From: Herminiimonas sp. KBW02
Lineage (GTDB): Bacteria; Pseudomonadota; Gammaproteobacteria; Burkholderiales; Burkholderiaceae_D
Length of the DNA: 64,000 nucleotides
NCBI RefSeq assembly: GCF_003852535.1
Contig: NZ_QAJP01000005.1
Coordinates: forward strand, 206,403 to 270,402
Direction: 5' to 3'
Shown here: piece after piece, positions 25,734 to 34,088 of the stretch
Numbering within the stretch: position 1 is the first letter of the stretch
Layout of the letters: each line of letters opens with the position of its first letter
Translations under genes and position numbers: made by a program
The notes under the pieces: generated by a model
What the model was told of the DNA's origin: nothing
The model's input: only the letters and a program-made list of their open reading frames with translations
Databases searched by the model: none

Positions 25734-25762
25734 AAAAAGCCGCACTTCGGTGCGGCTTTTTT
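25734..25762 (+). terminator. Intrinsic terminator after coxC
   Basis: GCCGCAC (25739-25745) and GTGCGGC (25750-25756) enclose a TTCG tetraloop, with A5 before and T6 after. It ends the first transcription unit of the oxidase cluster. Confidence 0.95.
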
Positions 25763-25822
25763 GCGATTGGGGCGACGTGTTATGCAAGATGCAAGCGCCT
25801 GGAAGAAGAGTCCCTGGTTTTA

Positions 25823-26023
25823 TCAGCGTATGCCGGTAGGCTGGATCAGGCCAAATTTGTAGGCGAGCAGGATCAGGATAAACAGCGTGATTGAAAATCC
25901 CACGCGCATCGTCAATGCCTTGACCGTCCGATTGCTCTTACCCTTGTCCTTCATTAGGTAGAAGAGCGCGGAGGCCAGACTGCCGAGTATCAGCAGGAAA
26001 GCAATGGCGACGATGATTTTCAT
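25823..26023 (-). CDS. Twin-transmembrane small protein (DUF2909)
   Basis: A 66-residue protein with two membrane spans (about 4-24 and 41-60) joined by a basic loop, KDKGKSNRTVKALTMRVGFS. It matches the DUF2909 twin-span family found beside oxidase genes in betaproteobacteria. It lies on the opposite strand between coxC and the SURF1 gene, so it is transcribed separately although its position is conserved. The start ATG at 26023 is preceded by TTAAAACC with no clear Shine-Dalgarno. A part in oxidase assembly is suggested only by location. Confidence 0.75.
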   Translation of the reverse strand: MKIIVAIAFLLILGSLASALFYLMKDKGKSNRTVKALTMRVGFSITLFILILLAYKFGLIQPTGIR

Positions 26024-26100
26024 GGTTTTAAGGGTGAGCTTGCCGGATCGCGGGAAGCGCCGTCATCCGACGCATATTGGTTTAATAAAGTGACATTGTA

Positions 26101-26823
26101 ATGCGATTCACCTTTCGATTTAGGCTCGTTCCATTTGTTGCTGCAGCGATTGCGGTGGCGATAGGTCTGTCGCTGGGACAATGGCAAACCAGGCGCGCCG
26201 CCGAGAAAATTGCCATTGAACAAAAGCTCAATGAGCGACAAGCTGCAGCGGCGATGCAATTCAATCAGCTCAGTGGCTCCGCATTGAATCCCGATGACAT
26301 CGAGTATCGCCGCCTGCTGCTTAAAGGCGAGTTCCTGCGCGATTGGCCGGTTTATCTGGATAATCGCCCGCATAATGGCGTGGCCGGTTTCTACCTGCTG
26401 ATGCCGTTCAAGCTGGCCGATAGTCCTTTACATGTATTGGTGGCGCGCGGCTGGATTCCGCGCAATGTGGCAGACCGCACTAAAATGCCGGCTATTGTGA
26501 CGCCGGGCGGCGAAATACAAATTGAAGGTGTGGCGCGACGCGATATCGGTCATGTGATGCAACTGGGTGAGGTTGACCCGCCGCGTCCGCACGCGATAGT
26601 GCAAAACCTTGATGTGGCCGGCTTCGCTGCTGCCAGCGGTTTGCAGATATCACCTGTCGTGCTGGAGCAACTGACAGACACCGGCGATGGTCTGGTGCGT
26701 GACTGGCCGGTGCCATCGACCGGAGTAGATAAACATCGCGGCTATGCATTTCAGTGGTACGGCCTCGCTGCGATGGCTTTCATTTTTTTTGTTGTGACAG
26801 GAATTCGACGTGGAACCAAATAA
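26101..26823 (+). CDS. SURF1 family cytochrome oxidase assembly protein
   Basis: A 240-residue SURF1 (Shy1) homologue that helps insert heme a into subunit I. Two spans bracket the protein, one near residues 7-25 and one near residues 215-235. The large periplasmic part between them carries the family motifs GQWQTRRAAEK, YLDNRPHNGVAGFYLLMPF, VLVARGWIPRN and KHRGYAFQWYGLA. Its 3' end overlaps the start of the next gene by 14 bases, showing tight coupling. Confidence 0.92.
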   Translation: MRFTFRFRLVPFVAAAIAVAIGLSLGQWQTRRAAEKIAIEQKLNERQAAAAMQFNQLSGSALNPDDIEYRRLLLKGEFLRDWPVYLDNRPHNGVAGFYLLMPFKLADSPLHVLVARGWIPRNVADRTKMPAIVTPGGEIQIEGVARRDIGHVMQLGEVDPPRPHAIVQNLDVAGFAAASGLQISPVVLEQLTDTGDGLVRDWPVPSTGVDKHRGYAFQWYGLAAMAFIFFVVTGIRRGTK

Positions 26824-27394
26824 AAACAAGGGACGCTGGAAATTATTGGCCGTGATTCTGGTGTGCGCGGCACCCATCATCCTGTCTTACTTTACTTACT
26901 ATGTAATCAAGCCACAAAGCCGTACCAACTACGGCACCATCCTTGATCCGCGCAATTACCCTATGCCCAGGCTGGATGCGGTAACGCTGGATAAAAAGCC
27001 CGCCAGCCTGGAAAACTACCAGGGTAAATGGGTGATGCTGCAAGTCAGTGGTGCCGAGTGCGAAGCTTCGTGCGAAAAGAAATTACACGATATGCGTCAG
27101 TTGCGCCTGGCGCAGGGTAAGGAAATGGAACGCATAGAGCGCGTATGGCTGATTACTGATGACAAACCTATCGATACCATCCTGATTCGTGAGTTCGATG
27201 GCACAGAGATGTTGCGCATCAAGGCAGATGCCGTGCGTGCGTGGTTGCCGGTGGATGAAGGCACAGATGTGACTGATCACATTTACATGATCGATCCGCT
27301 CGGCCATTTGATGATGCGTTTCCCGAAAGATGCTGATCCGAACAAGATCAAAAAAGATTTGTACAAATTATTAAAGGCTTCCGCAATTGGTTGA
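26810..27394 (+). CDS. Sco-like membrane-anchored thioredoxin-fold protein
   Basis: A 194-residue protein with one N-terminal span (about residues 12-31) and a periplasmic thioredoxin-like domain. This position in betaproteobacterial cox clusters is often loosely annotated as a cytochrome oxidase subunit I-like or transmembrane protein. The sequence has the Sco copper-ligand pattern: C84-x3-C88 in GAECEASCEKK and H157 in DHIYMIDPLG. These match the layout of the true Sco1 gene 2 kb downstream (C70, C74, H159). It is therefore probably a second Sco-type protein for CuA or for thiol reduction; this is my inference. The start is a GTG at 26810 that overlaps the SURF1 gene. Confidence 0.75.
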   Translation: MEPNKNKGRWKLLAVILVCAAPIILSYFTYYVIKPQSRTNYGTILDPRNYPMPRLDAVTLDKKPASLENYQGKWVMLQVSGAECEASCEKKLHDMRQLRLAQGKEMERIERVWLITDDKPIDTILIREFDGTEMLRIKADAVRAWLPVDEGTDVTDHIYMIDPLGHLMMRFPKDADPNKIKKDLYKLLKASAIG

Positions 27395-28505
27395 TTCAGG
27401 CACCTTGTTCCAACTGGGCAGCAAGGGCGTATTCGTCGCCTTGCTGGCTTTTGTCATCGTCTGGTCGTCGAAAGATCCGGATAAATATCGCAAGCTGGTG
27501 TGGGTCACCTTATTCCTGACCTTTGACGTGATTATGTTTGGTGCTTTCACCCGTCTCACTGATTCCGGCCTCGGTTGCCCTGACTGGCCGGGCTGCTATG
27601 GTCACGCCAATCCGCTGCAAGCGATGGAGCATATCCGCGCTGCTGAAGCTTTGATGCCGGATGGCCCGGTGACGGTGATGAAAGCCTGGGTCGAGATGAT
27701 CCATCGTTATCTGGCGATGGGCATAGGCGTGCTAATCATTGCCATCGTCGTCATTTCGTGGCGCTTCTGGTTGCAGAGCGGTCGCACTGTACATAAATTT
27801 TCCCCGCATTTCCCGGTCGCCTTGCTGATCTTCGTCTGCATCCAGGGCGCGTTCGGTGCATGGACCGTAACGATGAAACTGCAGCCCATCATTGTGACTA
27901 TCCATCTCTTGCTCGGCATGACCTTGCTGGGCATGCTGACCTGGGTCGGTGCGCGGCAGAAGGAACATCCGCCGGTCGCTGATCGTGCCTACGCCTTGCG
28001 CATTCCCGCCTTGATCGCGCTGATCCTGCTGACCTTCCAGATTGCTTTGGGCGGCTGGGTCAGTACCAATTACGCGGCGTTGGCTTGCAGCGATTTTCCG
28101 CTGTGTCATGGTGCGGTGATTCCGCAAATGGATTTTGACAATGGCTTTACGCTGTGGCGCAGCCTGGGCATGACGGCTGACGGCGAGTACCTGCCGTTCC
28201 CGGCGCTGACGGCGATCCACTGGACGCACCGGATGTTTGCCTTTGTGGTGGCGGCTTATATCGCCTGGGTTTGTTACAAGGCTTATCAGATCGAGGGTTT
28301 GCGTACGACTGCGCGTGGCGTGCTAGGTGCGCTCGCCTTGCAGATCACGATAGGTATTGCCACAGTGTCATTGAAATGGCCGTTGGCGCTGGCGGTTGCG
28401 CACAATGGTTGTGCAGCGCTGCTTGTCCTCTTGCTGGTCATGTTAAACTACAAGGCTAGAATCCCTGGTACTGCCGGGGTAAATCGTGGGCTCGCATCTA
28501 GCTGA
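27387..28505 (+). CDS. ctaA: Heme A synthase
   Basis: A 372-residue eight-span enzyme of the COX15/CtaA family that oxidises the C8 methyl of heme O to a formyl group, giving heme A. Landmarks are GAFTRLTDSGLGCPDWPGCYG after the first spans, and WVEMIHRYLAMGIG and TAIHWTHRMFAFVV with the conserved heme-ligand histidines. A second Cys pair appears in ALACSDFPLCHG. Start: a TTG at 27387 overlaps the stop of the preceding gene by eight bases, with AAAGG nine bases upstream. It pairs with ctaB immediately downstream. Confidence 0.93.
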   Translation: MVDSGTLFQLGSKGVFVALLAFVIVWSSKDPDKYRKLVWVTLFLTFDVIMFGAFTRLTDSGLGCPDWPGCYGHANPLQAMEHIRAAEALMPDGPVTVMKAWVEMIHRYLAMGIGVLIIAIVVISWRFWLQSGRTVHKFSPHFPVALLIFVCIQGAFGAWTVTMKLQPIIVTIHLLLGMTLLGMLTWVGARQKEHPPVADRAYALRIPALIALILLTFQIALGGWVSTNYAALACSDFPLCHGAVIPQMDFDNGFTLWRSLGMTADGEYLPFPALTAIHWTHRMFAFVVAAYIAWVCYKAYQIEGLRTTARGVLGALALQITIGIATVSLKWPLALAVAHNGCAALLVLLLVMLNYKARIPGTAGVNRGLASS

Positions 28506-28548
28506 GATACGATGATATGAGCCTACAGGCTGTACCCAACGACTACGC

Positions 28549-29433
28549 ATGACTACTCTGACTGCCTCTCCGAACCGTATCGCCCAGTATTGGGCCCTGA
28601 CCAAGCCGCGTGTAACGCAGCTGGCAGTTTTTTGCGCCGTGATCGGCATGTTCCTGGCGACACCTGAGTTGCCTGACTGGAAGATAGTCGTGGCGGCAAC
28701 GATCGGTATCTGGTTGCTGGCGGGTGCAGCATTCGCGATCAACTGTCTGGTCGAGCGTGAGATCGATTCGCGCATGGCGCGCACTGCACGCCGTCCGATG
28801 GCGCGCGGTGAAATTACCGTACTGCAAACATTGGTGTTTTCAGGTGTGATCGGCGGCGCAGGTATGTGGGTGCTGTATAACTTCGTGAATCCTTTGACGA
28901 TGTGGCTGACCTTTGCCACCTTTGTCGGTTACGCGGTGATTTACACCATCATCCTGAAACCGGCGACGCCGCAGAATATCGTGATCGGTGGCTTGTCCGG
29001 TGCGATGCCGCCGGCATTGGGCTGGGCTGCGGTGGCCAATGATTTGCCTATGCAAGCCTGGATCCTGGTACTCATTATCTTCATCTGGACGCCGCCGCAC
29101 TTCTGGGCGCTGGCCTTGTACCGCCGCGATGAATATGCGAAATCGGGTTTGCCGATGTTGCCGGTCACGCATGGTACCGAGTTCACCCAATTCCATATCT
29201 GGCTGTACACGATTGCTCTGGTTGCCACCACCATGTTGCCGTTTGCGGTCGGCATGAGCGGCCTGATCTACCTGGTGTCGGTCGCTATTCTGGATGCTAT
29301 TTTCGTTTGGTATGCATGGCAGGTTTATCGCCATTACACCGATATGATTGCGCGCAAGATGTTCGCTTATTCGATCATCTATCTGTCCCTGCTGTTTGCG
29401 GCCCTGCTGGTCGATCACTATCTGAGATTCTGA
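28549..29433 (+). CDS. ctaB: Protoheme IX farnesyltransferase (heme O synthase)
   Basis: A 294-residue UbiA-family prenyltransferase that adds a farnesyl group to heme B to form heme O, the substrate of CtaA. The allylic-diphosphate motif is [19 protein letters not shown] near residues 65-83. A second Asp-rich region follows ([19 protein letters not shown]). Nine hydrophobic segments and length match the family. The gene is also known as cyoE or cox10. Four bases separate its stop from the Sco1 gene. Confidence 0.95.
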   Translation: MTTLTASPNRIAQYWALTKPRVTQLAVFCAVIGMFLATPELPDWKIVVAATIGIWLLAGAAFAINCLVEREIDSRMARTARRPMARGEITVLQTLVFSGVIGGAGMWVLYNFVNPLTMWLTFATFVGYAVIYTIILKPATPQNIVIGGLSGAMPPALGWAAVANDLPMQAWILVLIIFIWTPPHFWALALYRRDEYAKSGLPMLPVTHGTEFTQFHIWLYTIALVATTMLPFAVGMSGLIYLVSVAILDAIFVWYAWQVYRHYTDMIARKMFAYSIIYLSLLFAALLVDHYLRF

Positions 29434-29437
29434 AAAC

Positions 29438-30031
29438 ATGCGCTTCCGTTCCCTCCTGGTAATTTGTGCCGCGTTATTTGCTTTGACTGCTTGCAGCGAT
29501 AAACCCAAGCAAGTTTTTAATAACACCGACCTGACTGGCCTGGGTTATGCGAAGGAATTTTCGCTGCATGACCATAACGGTAAGCTGCGTACGCTGGCCG
29601 ATTTCAAGGGCAAGGCTGTCGTCGTGTTCTTTGGCTTCACGCAATGTCCTGACGTGTGTCCGACCACCATGATGGAAATGTCTAACGTGATGAAGGCGCT
29701 GGGTCCGGATGCGGATCGCGTACAGGTACTGTTTGTCACGGTTGATCCTGAACGCGATACGGCGGCCTTGCTGGCGCAATATGTACCGGCTTTCGACCCG
29801 CGTTTCCTCGGCTTGCGTGGTGATCTGGCCGAGACCGAGAAGGTCGCGAAGGAATTCAAAGTGTTTTACCAAAAGGTGCCGGGCAAGACGCCGGGCAGCT
29901 ATACCGTCGATCACACTGCGGGCAGCTATGTGTTTGATCCGCAAGGCCGCATCCGTTTGTTCATCCGTCACGGGCAGGGCATAGATCCTATCGTGCAGGA
30001 TTTGAAGACTTTGCTGGCAGACAAGACGTAA
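29438..30031 (+). CDS. SCO1/SenC family copper chaperone lipoprotein
   Basis: A 197-residue Sco1 homologue needed for CuA assembly. A lipobox LTAC with C19 predicts a lipoprotein anchor in place of the usual membrane span. The thioredoxin fold carries the copper ligands C70-x3-C74 (FTQCPDVCPTTMMEM) and H159 (YTVDHTAGSYVFDP). It is the last gene of the oxidase cluster and ends at an intrinsic terminator. Confidence 0.94.
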   Translation: MRFRSLLVICAALFALTACSDKPKQVFNNTDLTGLGYAKEFSLHDHNGKLRTLADFKGKAVVVFFGFTQCPDVCPTTMMEMSNVMKALGPDADRVQVLFVTVDPERDTAALLAQYVPAFDPRFLGLRGDLAETEKVAKEFKVFYQKVPGKTPGSYTVDHTAGSYVFDPQGRIRLFIRHGQGIDPIVQDLKTLLADKT

Positions 30032-30042
30032 AGACCAGACAT

Positions 30043-30073
30043 AAAAAAAGGCGCTCCGAGGAGCGCCTTTTTT
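30043..30073. terminator. Bidirectional intrinsic terminator
   Basis: GGCGCTC (30050-30056) pairs with GAGCGCC (30061-30067), with A7 before and T6 after. It ends both the oxidase cluster (+) and rpoH (-). Confidence 0.95.
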
Positions 30074-30092
30074 GTTTGCTGCTGATGACTAC

Positions 30093-30989
30093 TTAAGCGT
30101 AAGCAGTCAGCGAGCCTTTCATTTTCTTCAATGCGACTGCTTCGATCTGACGGATACGTTCAGCCGATACGCCGAACTCATCTGCCAATTCATGCAGCGT
30201 TGCACCTGAACCATCATCGTTCGCAAGCCAGCGCGCTTCGACGATGCGACGCGAACGCGCATCCAGTTTGCCCAGTGCATTCGACAAGCCTTCGGTTTGC
30301 AGGCGATCAAATTGCTGCGATTCCAGCACTTTGGTTGGCTCCTGCATATCGGAGGACAGGTAAGCGATAGGCGCAAACTTGTCGTCTTCGTCGTCGGTCG
30401 GTGCTTCCAGAGCGATATCGCGTCCGGACAGACGGGTTTCCATCTCGATGACTTCTTCCCGTTTGACGTTCAGCGTTTTCGCCAGCTCGTCGACTTGATC
30501 CGGTGTCATCGAATCCAGACCGGTTTTATGGCTGCGCAGATTGAAGAACAATTTGCGTTGCGCTTTGGTCGTCGCGACTTTCACCAGGCGCCAGTTTTTC
30601 AGGATGTATTCATGCATTTCTGCCTTGATCCAATGCATCGAATACGAAACCAGACGTACGCCCTGATCCGGGTCGAAACGTTTCACGGCTTTCATCAAAC
30701 CGATATTGCCTTCCTGGATCAAGTCTGCGTGCGGCAGGCCATAGCCCAGATAGCCGCGGGCGATCGAGACGACCAGACGCAGATGCGAGAGCACCAGTTT
30801 TTGCGCTGCGCCGAGATCGTTCTCGTCGCGCAGGCGACGCGCCAAAGACATTTCTTCTTCGTGCGTGAGCATAGGGAGGCGATTGACCGCCGAGATGTAA
30901 GCGTCAATATTGCCCAGCGCACCAGAGAAACCCAATGCCAGCATGTTGCTGTTGGGAACTAATGCGGTTGATGCAGATACTGCTTTCAT
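30093..30989 (-). CDS. rpoH: RNA polymerase heat-shock sigma factor sigma-32
   Basis: A 298-residue sigma factor that directs transcription of chaperone and protease genes under heat stress. Region 2 is seen as LRLVVSIARGYLGYGLPHADLIQEGNIGLMKAVKRFDPDQG, with the start of region 2.4 in SYSMHWIKAEMHEYIL. The diagnostic RpoH box is QRKLFFNLR at residues 144-152. Region 4.2 is seen as LHELADEFGVSAERIRQIE. Start: ATG at 30989, with a strong AAGGAG site seven bases upstream. A perfect CIRCE element lies about 75 bases upstream, so HrcA probably represses it. The gene follows the ftsEX terminator and is transcribed alone. Confidence 0.97.
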   Translation of the reverse strand: MKAVSASTALVPNSNMLALGFSGALGNIDAYISAVNRLPMLTHEEEMSLARRLRDENDLGAAQKLVLSHLRLVVSIARGYLGYGLPHADLIQEGNIGLMKAVKRFDPDQGVRLVSYSMHWIKAEMHEYILKNWRLVKVATTKAQRKLFFNLRSHKTGLDSMTPDQVDELAKTLNVKREEVIEMETRLSGRDIALEAPTDDEDDKFAPIAYLSSDMQEPTKVLESQQFDRLQTEGLSNALGKLDARSRRIVEARWLANDDGSGATLHELADEFGVSAERIRQIEAVALKKMKGSLTAYA

Positions 30990-31061
30990 GCGTTCTCCTT
31001 GCTAAGTTTCAGTCAGAAACCAATTTGTTTCTGTGAACTAAACTGCTTTTGAATAGCTATA

Positions 31062-31088
31062 TTAGCACTCTCTTGAAATGAGTGCTAA
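31062..31088. promoter_or_regulatory. CIRCE element (HrcA operator) upstream of rpoH
   Basis: TTAGCACTC (31062-31070), nine spacer bases, then GAGTGCTAA (31080-31088): an exact match to the CIRCE consensus of 9-9-9. On the minus strand the element runs into TAATAT, a plausible -10 of the rpoH promoter, so HrcA bound here would block RNA polymerase. The HrcA gene itself is not in the window. Confidence 0.93.
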
Positions 31089-31236
31089 TGAGCGGTTTTT
31101 ATTGAAGCGATAGCTTAAACACTATTGCTTTTTTAATCATTATTGCTCTTTTCTTACAGGGATTAGAGAGGATTCTTACCCAGAAGTTGCGTGTGTAAGG
31201 CAATTTTGACGAAGATTTTCATTTCTTTGGAGAAAT

Positions 31237-31264
31237 AAAAAAGGACCTGTACAGGTCCTTTTTT
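31237..31264 (-). terminator. Intrinsic terminator of the ftsYEX unit
   Basis: A perfect 16-bp palindrome, GGACCTGTACAGGTCC (31243-31258), flanked by A6 and T6. It lies about 55 bases past the ftsX stop on the minus strand and insulates rpoH from that operon. Confidence 0.9.
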
Positions 31265-31317
31265 ATTTGCGATGTAGCACAGGCGCATATGCGGGTCAGT
31301 GTGTGCTCACATGGCCC

Positions 31318-32244
31318 TTAATGCAGTCGTGCCAGATGTCTCTGTACGGAAAGCAGGGCACCTAACAAGCCTAGGAAAGCACTGGCAGCCAACAAAATCA
31401 GCGTCGGCACCAGATCCAGCGGGGCGAGCCGGAATTCCGAAGCGTAGAGACGGGCGAAATCAGCGATAGCCGTGTTCAGCGGATTCAGGGCCAGCGCTAC
31501 CGCGATCAATGCCACGCCACCGGCGATCAGGCCGAGCAAGGCACCGGTGTAATAGAACGGACGGCAGATGAATGAGTCGGTGGCGCCAACCAGACGCGAC
31601 ACTTCGATTTCTTCGCGTTGCGTCATGACTTGCAGGCGGATGGTATTGAATACGACTGCGACCACCACTACGCCCAGCGTCGTCGCCAGGAATATCAGGA
31701 TCAGACGCATGACTTGCAGCAGGGCCGCCAGGCGTTCAACCCAGGCCGAATCCATTTGTACGTATTCGACGCCATTGATGGCTTGCAGTTTGCCGACTAT
31801 GGTTTTGATTTTCTTCGCATCGTCATCGTTCTGGAAACCGGTCATTTTGACGACATAGGCATCTGGCAATGGATTGGCACCCAGCGTCGAGATGGCATCG
31901 TCCAGTCCGGTTTTGTTCTTCAGAGTACTAAGTGCTTTTTCACGCGGAATGAATTCCAGTTTGACCGGATGCTTGGCATCCTGCGCGATACGACGGATTT
32001 CCGGGGCGATGGCAGTGGCGCGTTCACGCGAGGTATCCATCGCCATGAAGACGCTGATTTCCGGTTCTACCGCCAATTGCTCTGATACCGGACGCACGTT
32101 TTCCAGCAAGGTCATGCCGGCAAACGGCAAGGCCAGGGCGATCGATACGACCAGTACATTCAGCAGGAAATTGCCCGGGGTTTTGAACAAGTGACGGAAG
32201 GCGTCGCCAAGCGCGAAGCCATGATGTCTGAGCCAGCTATTCAT
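31318..32244 (-). CDS. ftsX: Cell division protein FtsX
   Basis: The 308-residue membrane partner of FtsE; the complex couples the divisome to peptidoglycan hydrolase activation. It has four spans: one near residues 22-44, then a periplasmic domain of about 120 residues, then three spans near 175-200, 225-255 and 275-297. Landmarks are VSIALALPFAGMTLLENV and TQREEIEVSRLVGATDSFICRPFYYTG. Its start overlaps the ftsE stop by four bases (ATGA), the usual coupling. An intrinsic terminator follows. Confidence 0.95.
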   Translation of the reverse strand: MNSWLRHHGFALGDAFRHLFKTPGNFLLNVLVVSIALALPFAGMTLLENVRPVSEQLAVEPEISVFMAMDTSRERATAIAPEIRRIAQDAKHPVKLEFIPREKALSTLKNKTGLDDAISTLGANPLPDAYVVKMTGFQNDDDAKKIKTIVGKLQAINGVEYVQMDSAWVERLAALLQVMRLILIFLATTLGVVVVAVVFNTIRLQVMTQREEIEVSRLVGATDSFICRPFYYTGALLGLIAGGVALIAVALALNPLNTAIADFARLYASEFRLAPLDLVPTLILLAASAFLGLLGALLSVQRHLARLH

Positions 32245-32924
32245 GCAGGCTCCTGTGCTGCTGTGCGGCGCCAGCTTTCAATAATTCGGCCATGATCGAG
32301 ATAAATCACGCGGGTCGCGGTATCGAGGAATTGTTCATCGTGAGTGGAGATCAGGCAGGTGACGCCGACCGAGTGGAAGGCTTTCAGCGCATCCAGTACC
32401 TTGTTCGCGGCGGCGCGATCCAGGTTGGCGGTCGGTTCGTCGGCCAGGATGATTTGCGGACGGTTGACGATGGCGCGTGCGATCGCCACGCGTTGCTGTT
32501 CACCACCGGACAGGGTAAGCGGCCCGGAATTGGCCATATCCAGCAAACCGACCTTATCCAGCGCGGCGCGGGCACGGCGCTCGGCGTCCGGCTTTGACGC
32601 GCCGCAGACGATCAGCGGCAACATGACATTGGCCAGTACGCTGCGATCTGCCAGCAGGCGTTGCTGCTGGAAAATCAGGCCGAGGTTACGGCGCAAATAG
32701 GGCAGGCCGGAGGTCTTGATGTGGCTGATGTCGTGACCGCTGACGATGACCGAACCCTGGGTCGGGCGTTCCATCGCGGCGATTAGTTTCAGCAGTGTCG
32801 ATTTGCCTGCGCCGGATGGGCCGGCGAGGAAGACCAGCTCACCTTTACCAACCGACAGGCTGATGTCAGCCAGTGCGGTGACGTTTTGCGTATATTTTTT
32901 TGATACTTGGCGGAATTCAATCAT
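32241..32924 (-). CDS. ftsE: Cell division ATP-binding protein FtsE
   Basis: The 227-residue ABC ATPase of the FtsEX complex. Walker A is GPSGAGKSTLLKLI at residues 35-48, the ABC signature is LSGGEQQRVAIARAIV near 138-153, and Walker B is ILADEPTANLD. The H-loop His is in LISTHDEQF. The protein is slightly longer than E. coli FtsE at the C-terminus. It lies eight bases after ftsY and overlaps ftsX by four bases. Confidence 0.96.
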   Translation of the reverse strand: MIEFRQVSKKYTQNVTALADISLSVGKGELVFLAGPSGAGKSTLLKLIAAMERPTQGSVIVSGHDISHIKTSGLPYLRRNLGLIFQQQRLLADRSVLANVMLPLIVCGASKPDAERRARAALDKVGLLDMANSGPLTLSGGEQQRVAIARAIVNRPQIILADEPTANLDRAAANKVLDALKAFHSVGVTCLISTHDEQFLDTATRVIYLDHGRIIESWRRTAAQEPA

Positions 32925-32932
32925 CGATGTGT

Positions 32933-33997
32933 TTAGCCCAAGAGAGCTTCTACAAATTCCTGTGCATTGAAAGGTTGTAAATCTTCGATCTGTTCGCCGA
33001 CGCCGATGAAGTAGACCGGGATAGGGCGGGCTCGTGCAATTGCGGCCAGTACGCCGCCTTTTGCCGTGCCGTCGAGTTTGGTGACAACCAGACCGGTCAG
33101 GCCGAGCGCATCGTCGAAGGCTTTGACCTGCGTCAGCGCATTTTGTCCTGTGTTGCCATCGATGATGAGCAGGATTTCATGTGGTGCTGTAGCCATACCT
33201 TTGGCCATCACGCGTTTGATCTTCTTCAGCTCTTCCATCAGGTGGAGCTGGGTAGGCAGGCGACCGGCGGTATCGACCATAACCACATTGGTGCCGCGCG
33301 CCTGCGCCGAATGCACGGCGTCGAAAGCTACGGCGGCCGGATCGCCGGACTCCTGCGCGATGACGGTAACGTTGTTGCGCTGGCCCCATACCGTCAGTTG
33401 TTCGCGCGCTGCGGCGCGGAATGTGTCGCCGGCGGCCAGCAGTACCGATTGATTGTGTGCTTGCAAATGCTTGGCCAGTTTGCCTATGGTGGTGGTCTTG
33501 CCGGCACCGTTGACGCCTGTGATCATCATGACCAGCGGCTGGTGCTGGCCCAGTACCAGTGGTTTTTGCAACGGAGTCAGCATTTCCAGCAGCAGACTGC
33601 GCAAGGCGGTTTTCACCTGCTCGGCTTCGGTCAGCTTTTCATTCTTGACCTTGCGTTTGAGAGCGTCCAGCAAAAAATGCGTCGCATCTACGCCGGCGTC
33701 TGATACCAGCAAGGCCGATTCCAGCTCTTCGTACAGGTCGTCATCAATCTTGGCGCCGACGAACAGGGTGGTCAGGTTGGACGAAGTTTTGGACAGGCCG
33801 ACTTTGAGGCGCGCCATCCACGATTGCTTTTGCTCGACCGGCGTGACGGCGGCAACGATTTCAGCCGGTACTTCCGCGACAGGGGCGGCTTCCTGTGGCG
33901 CCGGGACGGGAACGACTGCTTCTACGCTCGCCGGGGTGGCCGGCGCTTGCGGAGCGGGTGCGGGTTCTTGCGGTTTTTTCTTAAAGAAACTAAACAT
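32933..33997 (-). CDS. ftsY: Signal recognition particle receptor FtsY
   Basis: A 354-residue SRP receptor GTPase that docks ribosome-nascent chain complexes at the inner membrane. It has a short basic amphipathic start (MFSFFKKKPQEP), then a Pro/Ala/Val-rich acidic linker (about residues 10-50). The NG domain follows, with the G1 loop GVNGAGKTTTIGKLAKHL, DTFRAAAREQL, the G3 motif DTAGRLPTQ and the G4 motif TKLDGTAKGG. It ends GVGEQIEDLQPFNAQEFVEALLG. Start: ATG at 33997. The frame is open further upstream, but that part overlaps the divergent peptidase gene and has no FtsY character. It is first in the ftsYEX operon. Confidence 0.95.
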   Translation of the reverse strand: MFSFFKKKPQEPAPAPQAPATPASVEAVVPVPAPQEAAPVAEVPAEIVAAVTPVEQKQSWMARLKVGLSKTSSNLTTLFVGAKIDDDLYEELESALLVSDAGVDATHFLLDALKRKVKNEKLTEAEQVKTALRSLLLEMLTPLQKPLVLGQHQPLVMMITGVNGAGKTTTIGKLAKHLQAHNQSVLLAAGDTFRAAAREQLTVWGQRNNVTVIAQESGDPAAVAFDAVHSAQARGTNVVMVDTAGRLPTQLHLMEELKKIKRVMAKGMATAPHEILLIIDGNTGQNALTQVKAFDDALGLTGLVVTKLDGTAKGGVLAAIARARPIPVYFIGVGEQIEDLQPFNAQEFVEALLG

Positions 33998-34088
33998 CTC
34001 GAGTGGAGTCAGAACAGCGGTCAGAGGCGCTTGCCGGTATGTTGCAGGTAAGCGGATACAATCGTCGTATTCTATCAGAGCGAAGGTC

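Noticed and set aside
33453-34088. A 5' extension of the M16 peptidase frame
   Set aside because: It runs antisense to ftsY; the ATG at 34089 opens a proper signal peptide, so the extension is not translated.
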